Below, piece by piece: positions 59,401-64,000 of a stretch of 64,000 nucleotides of DNA; within the stretch, counting starts at the first letter, position 1, and each line of letters starts with the position of its first letter. The position numbers and the translations under genes were made by a program. Origin of the DNA: Psilocybe azurescens (taxonomy: Eukaryota; Basidiomycota; Agaricomycetes; Agaricales; Agrocybaceae); contig JAJIRX010000569.1 in the NCBI GenBank assembly GCA_023853785.1, forward strand, positions 1 to 64,000, given 5' to 3'. Under the pieces are notes generated by a model. The model did no database searches. It saw nothing but the letters and a program-made list of their open reading frames with translations, and was not told the DNA's origin.

Positions 59401-59665
59401 TCCAACTATCAATGCATCCCCCTCCGCGTTTTCGAGATTTACGTCGAGACCTGGAAATGAAAGAAAACAATCGCAGACCGACGACCCGGAGGTGATCAGC
59501 GGATTCGGTACGGACCAGCGAAATCAATCAGCTCTTGACCAACTCAAAAGCCAATTTATGGAAATGGAAGAACAGCGCAAGCGCACCAAGAAGGAAGCAG
59601 ATCTTCACTCTTTTGTAAACCAAGCTGGAAGGCCTATTACCGTTTCCGGAGGAATGGGTTTTTAA
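56498..59665 (+). CDS. Kelch-repeat and BTB protein (Ral2-like)
   Basis: The N-terminal half is a kelch propeller: STTVVGSKMYLF then GGRLVTERRMVSDLYVFDLE, VPRARYFHSAD, NHLVVFGGMSNQP, LPRARYAHLSSV, DRLFVIGGQDFFNTWLDDVC and GTHLIIAGTYLAHSYQSFSI. The middle is a BTB-like domain (LTDFEVVCDDGVRISCSRRI, LEDRWPWFKEQRKQFL) with a following helical part (TLALLQYFYSLALLTPL). The C-terminus is Ser/Pro-rich with a coiled coil (LDQLKSQFMEMEEQRKRTKK). The order resembles S. pombe Ral2, a Ras1 regulator, which is a tentative link. The ATG at 56498 has context CCACCATG. Single-base frame breaks are seen near 56676, 57222 and 57960. Confidence 0.78.
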
Positions 59666-59914
59666 TGCATTATAATATCTTTATGCGTATGTTCTGTATA
59701 TTGGTCCTCATATTCTCTCCAAACTTTGTGTTTATTACATATTTGTCTGAAATACCTCATATTCGTTCTTCGTATATTTTCTGTCCGAATTTCTTTGTAT
59801 TTTCTTTGGTCTAACTTCTACACAATACCCTTTTTCCATTGAATTATAAATTAACTGCTGTGTAAACATATTACATGATTGCGGGTTGTCGTAAAATCTC
59901 CTTTTAAACGCGGT

Positions 59915-60080
59915 CGTTCGGGGAGGCATTAATCTGATGTGGAGGAAGGGATTGTGGTAGCAACGACGTATCCAAATCCCTGGTCAATGTTGAGATGATC
60001 ATTCGGGGTTGCATGGATCTGATGTGGAAGAAGGGTATTGTGGTGGCGACATCATATCTGTGTCCTGGTCAACATTGAGA
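59915..60080. repeat. 85-bp imperfect tandem duplication at the E3 3' end
   Basis: Unit 1 is 59915-59999 and unit 2 is 60000-60080. Both contain TTCGGGG, TCTGATGTGGA, AGAAGGG or a near match, ATTGTGGT, and CTGGTCAA followed by TTGAGA. On the minus strand, unit 2 encodes the last residues of the E3 ligase, and unit 1 lies just after its stop. Divergence of roughly a quarter of positions, by eye, suggests an old duplication. Confidence 0.75.
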
Positions 60081-62110
60081 AGGAATGCTAGCGATGATGC
60101 GGAGGAGGCATCATTGGGGACTGAAGGTGAACTTGTCGAGGAGTATGTTCTGGGTGACTTGCATAGGTGTTGCAATGCGAGGTGGTATGTGCGGCTCATC
60201 GGCCGCGGTGGTAGAGAGTAGGCCCCAGCCACTTCAACGGCGGGTCCAGGGGCTTCGTCTTGTTCTTCGTCGTCTAAATTACGACTAGGAAAAATATGAT
60301 TATCTAGAAATTAAACGGTGAGATCCCATTTCGCTAGTTTTAACATGCAGGAAGTCAATCCTCACATTCTTTAGCATGAGCTGGAGGGGGTAAAAAAAAA
60401 GGGTCTAGTAAGTCCAGCAGCATGGAACCATAGGAAATAGGAGGAGCATACCGAGATCGTTTTTTTGACGGACGCATCTCCCGGCATCCGGACAATCCTT
60501 GCGACTCATAACAGATTGTTCAAGAAATCCTTTTTTTCTTTCTCTAACCCACCACTCCCTCAGGCCCCAGAGGAAAATTTCAGCCGCGCATAAACGACAT
60601 GCTTTCGTCCTCGGGGAGTCTGCGCTGGGCTCAGGACCAGGGGCCACGGAGTGGACATCAGTGAATAATTCAAGTTCTAGCAAAGTCGCAAATCCGCGTG
60701 GTTGTTTCTGGATGTGTTGTACAATCTGAAGGGTTACCACAATTAGCCTTTTGGCCTTTTGCATTCCTGGGCTGTGATACTTACCTCTCGGTAAATATGG
60801 CGTGGACTTATACTTTGGGCGTCGAGATATTCTAGCATGATTTCGACTTCAACCGTATTTCCTTCGAAGCATTCATACACTTCGGTAGATTGTATCAAGT
60901 CGGCATGGGTAGACATGTTATGTGGATGCTGCGAAAGTAGCGGTAGCGCCATGCATCGATCCTGTACACCGATTCCACAGAATGACACAGAGACAAAGAT
61001 CGCATTTCGTTGTAGTAGGTGCTCTGAGAGCAAGTAAATTCTCGCTGAATGGTTCCGAAAAAATGAGGATAGAACGAAGATTTAAAGGAATGGACCGACC
61101 AATTTCCACAGTTACCGTGGCCCGGTGGCACGCCATCGTCGATATGCCACGCATGATCGATATCATTACTAGGATCAACGATGGGTTGAGGACATCTCCA
61201 ATCGTACGGGTTGTTTGGCAAGCAGTGTGGACAGGGGTGAACATATTCAGTGCTCCTATTCACGTCTGGAGGGGTGATGCCTCTCTTGGCGGAGGAATCT
61301 GGAGAAAGAAACGCAAGCTACTCAGCCCTTGAGATCAATACAAAGGGTCGAATGTATTTACGCGTATCGAGAGCCCAGCCTTGTAGACTTCGTCGGCTTG
61401 ATCCCGTTCACGCTGTGTACGCGCTCTTTCAGGCGCATTGCGAAGTAAAATCTCAATTAAAGGCTGGATGGAGCGGAAAGGCATCGCTATTGTGGCAACG
61501 CCGCGACATGCTGGGCAATTCGTGCCACCATTCTGATAAAATTCTAGGTCAGCATATTTCAGAGAACTATGGACGCCGCTTGAAAGGTTTGACACAAGGC
61601 TCCTTTGCTACGGGCTACGGATTTTGTATCACGTAACCAGAGAGCTCACAACAGTCGCCAGAAACGGCCAGGGACGCATTATTTACTCCAAAATACTCAC
61701 GCGAATCCAAAGAACGCAACAACTGTCGAAAGAAAATACAATTAATAATCTCATTTGCTGGACGCGTGTCGAGCGAGGGAGTAATTAAAGAAGGGTTTAC
61801 CTTCCACAGAAAAAATGTTGGCAGGGCATGACGAGGACCGGTTTATAAACGAGCTCGGAGCAACATCCGCACTGTAGTTCCTCGACGAGATCGTCTATGA
61901 AGCTCGGAGAGGTCTCACTGGCAGTCGTCTCTGTTTGATGGACGTTATCTGGTATGCCTTCCTTCATCTTCTTGCGACTGTTATCGTCAGGGCACTCAAA
62001 AGATGGGGAAGCTCTACGCTTTAGGGAAGAGGTCGAAGCTACTTGAGACAGCGAATGGTTGGCGTCTGTGAGCCTGTGAGGGCTGGTGTGGGAGACAGAT
62101 TTTGACTCAT
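59999..62110 (-). CDS. RING E3 ubiquitin ligase, CHFR type
   Basis: The RING is LQCGCCSELVYKPVLVMPCQ, HFFCGSCCVLWIR and NGGTNCPACRG, in three exons; the middle exon is only 22 nt (61701-61722). Before it lie SLKRRASPSFECPDDNSRKK and an acidic helix SFIDDLVEELQ. After it comes a second cysteine-rich region (YVHPCPHCLPNNPYDWRCPQ, CDLCQ, FCGIGVQDRCMA), like the zinc-binding tail of CHFR. Then TKACRLCAAEIFLWGLREWW and VMSRKDCPDAGRCVRQKNDL. The tail is Ser/Pro-rich. The FHA domain of animal CHFR is not visible. The start at 62110 (MSQNLSPTP) needs one frame correction near 62060 to join the rest. An FHA-less CHFR-like E3 is the best call; its mitotic role is inferred. Confidence 0.75.
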
Positions 62111-63650
62111 GTGGATATGATGTTGCGCAGATGTGGTACTAAGTCAAGGAGCGTAGGGCCGCCAGCCGAGGCTCCTGCTAATTGACGATGGCACAATTCC
62201 GCTTTTGGTAAACAAGGTCTTGGGGCACCCCTGGCACATCGCAGCCCACTCTCACCAATTAGGGACGACATTTGTTTTCGTACTTGTACTAAATGGACGG
62301 GAAGGTTCCGGAATGACTTCTATATGTTTAAGTTACATTTTGGAAGACCTAGACAAAAACAATAAACTTGGCACATTATCCATAATTGAGGCATGTAATA
62401 TATACACAGCCCAAGCGACAAGAGGAGTGCTATTCAAAGGCAATTGAATAATCAGACGAGAGTGATTCACACAATAAGGCTCGGAGTGCATTTGTTGCGT
62501 TGCCATACAAGTAGAAAAGATGACTGTACCGCACAACGTTTGAATAAGTAGATTAAGTACTATGATGTTTTCTATAATCCCCGGGCCCGAGGGCACAGAT
62601 TGAGCCTGAGTATCAATTTTTATATAGTAGTGCAAGAGACCTGTTAGACCACCAACAGAAACAGAAGGACTTCATATGTACCATGAACCAATCCCTTGGT
62701 CATTTCTGAAGTCCAACTGAATGGGTTTTGTCCATCGGCATCCATGGCATCGTGAACAGGGCAACATCAAAATAAACGGATGGCATGTGTACATGGTCGT
62801 TCCAGAGTTTAATCTCCTGTAAGTTGGTACGCTCATGGCACTCCCTCGGTCGGTAGGAGAAGGGATTGAAAGGTTTGACGAGTAGCCCAGGAGGGGCGTA
62901 ATGTGGGAGGGATTATACTGGGTCGAGGTATATGCCATGAGTTTGTAGATCACGATTGAATCCAGTCGATTGAGCCGTGATAGACAGGTCTCAATTCTGC
63001 CTCAAAAATAAGTGCTTCGTGACCCACGTCTAGATTCCAGACATCTGTGGCTCTACCTTGTTGAAGTACTTACGGGGTTGGCGAATAGGGGTTTTGCTTA
63101 TTTCACCATTTGCCAGTCTCATGAATGGGAGACAGGTATTTTGTTAGAGATCTGTTGCACGATAGAGCATCTGTCCCTTAATTCAAGGCCGTTGGCTGAG
63201 GCCAACACGAAACACTCCATGGTAGCTTGGTGGTAGCAAGTCCGCCGGTAGATAATGTCTAGAACTCAGAATCCTCCTGATCAAGCAAGCTATCCTCATA
63301 TTAGGCACCCAGCTCTGGGTGTAAGAGATACTTCCCTTATCATTTTTTTTTGATCTCGTCTCGAGACCTCGTCATTCGCGTTGGGTTTAAGTTGAGTTCG
63401 CGCGACGCGAAGAGACCGAACCTACTAATTAAGTTGTGATTGAGACGCGATCGGCCGGATCAGCTTACCAATAATGACGTAGGCAGTGTGTGAGTTATGG
63501 AGGCACTGAGATTTCCCAAAGGTTTCCGACAATAAAGGTCAGACCAGAGTGTCCTAGAAACTCTATACATAAAAACGAGTAACAAAAAAGCTGTATACAA
63601 TTGTACTTTGACCCTCTTGCAACTTGCCACTCACACCCCGCAATCACGCC
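62111..63650. other. intergenic, no convincing gene
   Basis: A minus-strand frame at 62672-62953 has the cysteine-containing string PCSRCHGCRW but no known domain. Near 63369 there is a 10-bp palindrome (gtctcgagac), and at about 63393-63407 a short hairpin (ttcgcg/cgcgaa). The right part may be the promoter of a gene that starts at 63651. Confidence 0.4.
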
Positions 63651-63968
63651 ATGTCCACCAACAGCCTGCCATCCTCCCAGTCGCGAATAGCGTCTTTCGT
63701 TAACTTTTGTGTCCTCATGGCACATACACCTTTGGTTGAGTCAGAGTCCCATAAAGGGCCTTCAGTGATACCGTTGAAAACATTCTCTTTATCCGACTGG
63801 ACCTTCATTCGAATATTCTGGCAGTTCAGGGTCCATCAGTGTCTGTCTTCGTCCTTCCTCTACGTCTCTGAATCTATTTGCTTATCTGAGTATTCGACAG
63901 TCATCTCGCAGACACAGTCGCCAGTCGAGTCTATCCTCATTGAGCAGTTCACCCTTCGAGCAAGATGA
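63651..63968 (+). CDS. hypothetical frame at window edge
   Basis: An open frame from an ATG (MSTNSLPSSQSRIASF) with Ser-rich, hydrophobic residues and no recognised domain. It may be the first exon of a gene continuing beyond the window. Its support is weak: it is only an open frame with a starting ATG. Confidence 0.25.
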   Translation: MSTNSLPSSQSRIASFVNFCVLMAHTPLVESESHKGPSVIPLKTFSLSDWTFIRIFWQFRVHQCLSSSFLYVSESICLSEYSTVISQTQSPVESILIEQFTLRAR

Positions 63969-64000
63969 AAGAAACCATCCACAGTGAACTTCAGAGGCCA

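Overview
This window is nuclear DNA from a filamentous fungus, most likely an agaricomycete basidiomycete. Genes are dense and sit on both strands. They are broken by many short GT-AG introns of about 50-70 nt. The gene set is fungal and basidiomycete-like: a KRE6/SKN1 glucan synthesis protein, a rhamnogalacturonan lyase, an F-box/leucine-rich type protein, a GRASP protein, an ARC1-like tRNA cofactor, an SGF29 Tudor protein, translin, SEN1, DHX37/Dhr1 and a CHFR-type E3 ligase. I saw no tRNA, rRNA, CRISPR array or intact transposase.

Layout. 0.1-7.2 kb: GRASP (+), secreted PL4 rhamnogalacturonan lyase (+), MATH/BTB protein (-). 7.5-16 kb: PRP24/SART3-type splicing factor (-), a frame-broken F-box gene (+), a short-chain dehydrogenase (+). 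16.6-24.2 kb: KRE6 (+), ULP2/SENP6-type SUMO protease (+), mitochondrial ribosomal protein uL6m (-). 24.4-33.9 kb: ARC1-like (-), SGF29 (+), Hsp20 with a recognisable heat-shock promoter (+), a Dpb3/POLE4-like histone-fold protein (+), a 2OG-Fe(II) oxygenase (+), translin (-). 34.3-45.4 kb: two large convergent RNA helicases, SEN1 (+) and DHX37/Dhr1 (-). 45.7-46.3 kb: a roughly 600-bp foldback (long inverted repeat) in an AT-rich gap. 46.9-49.8 kb: a long disordered Scm3-like protein (-). 50.8-51.5 kb: a decayed GH128-type glycosidase (+). 52.6-55.9 kb: a small mitochondrial membrane protein (-), class I fructose-bisphosphate aldolase (+), pyridoxamine-phosphate oxidase (-). 56.5-62.1 kb: a kelch/BTB protein (+) and a RING E3 of CHFR type (-). 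The last 1.9 kb has little.

The genes do not form one pathway. They are mostly housekeeping genes, rich in RNA metabolism (PRP24/SART3, SEN1, DHX37, translin, ARC1) and chromatin or ubiquitin/SUMO functions (SGF29, Dpb3-like, Scm3-like, ULP2, CHFR). Several pairs are head to head (PRP24/F-box, ARC1/SGF29, translin/SEN1, mitochondrial protein/aldolase) and may share promoters.

Two observations stand out. First, many conserved and surely essential genes (SEN1, DHX37, uL6m and others) carry single-base frame breaks, mostly in or next to homopolymer runs. This is best read as consensus error, so any automatic annotation of this window will fragment these genes. Second, the foldback at 45.7-46.3 kb has nested complementary arms along its full length and could be a MITE-like element or a long-hairpin RNA source.
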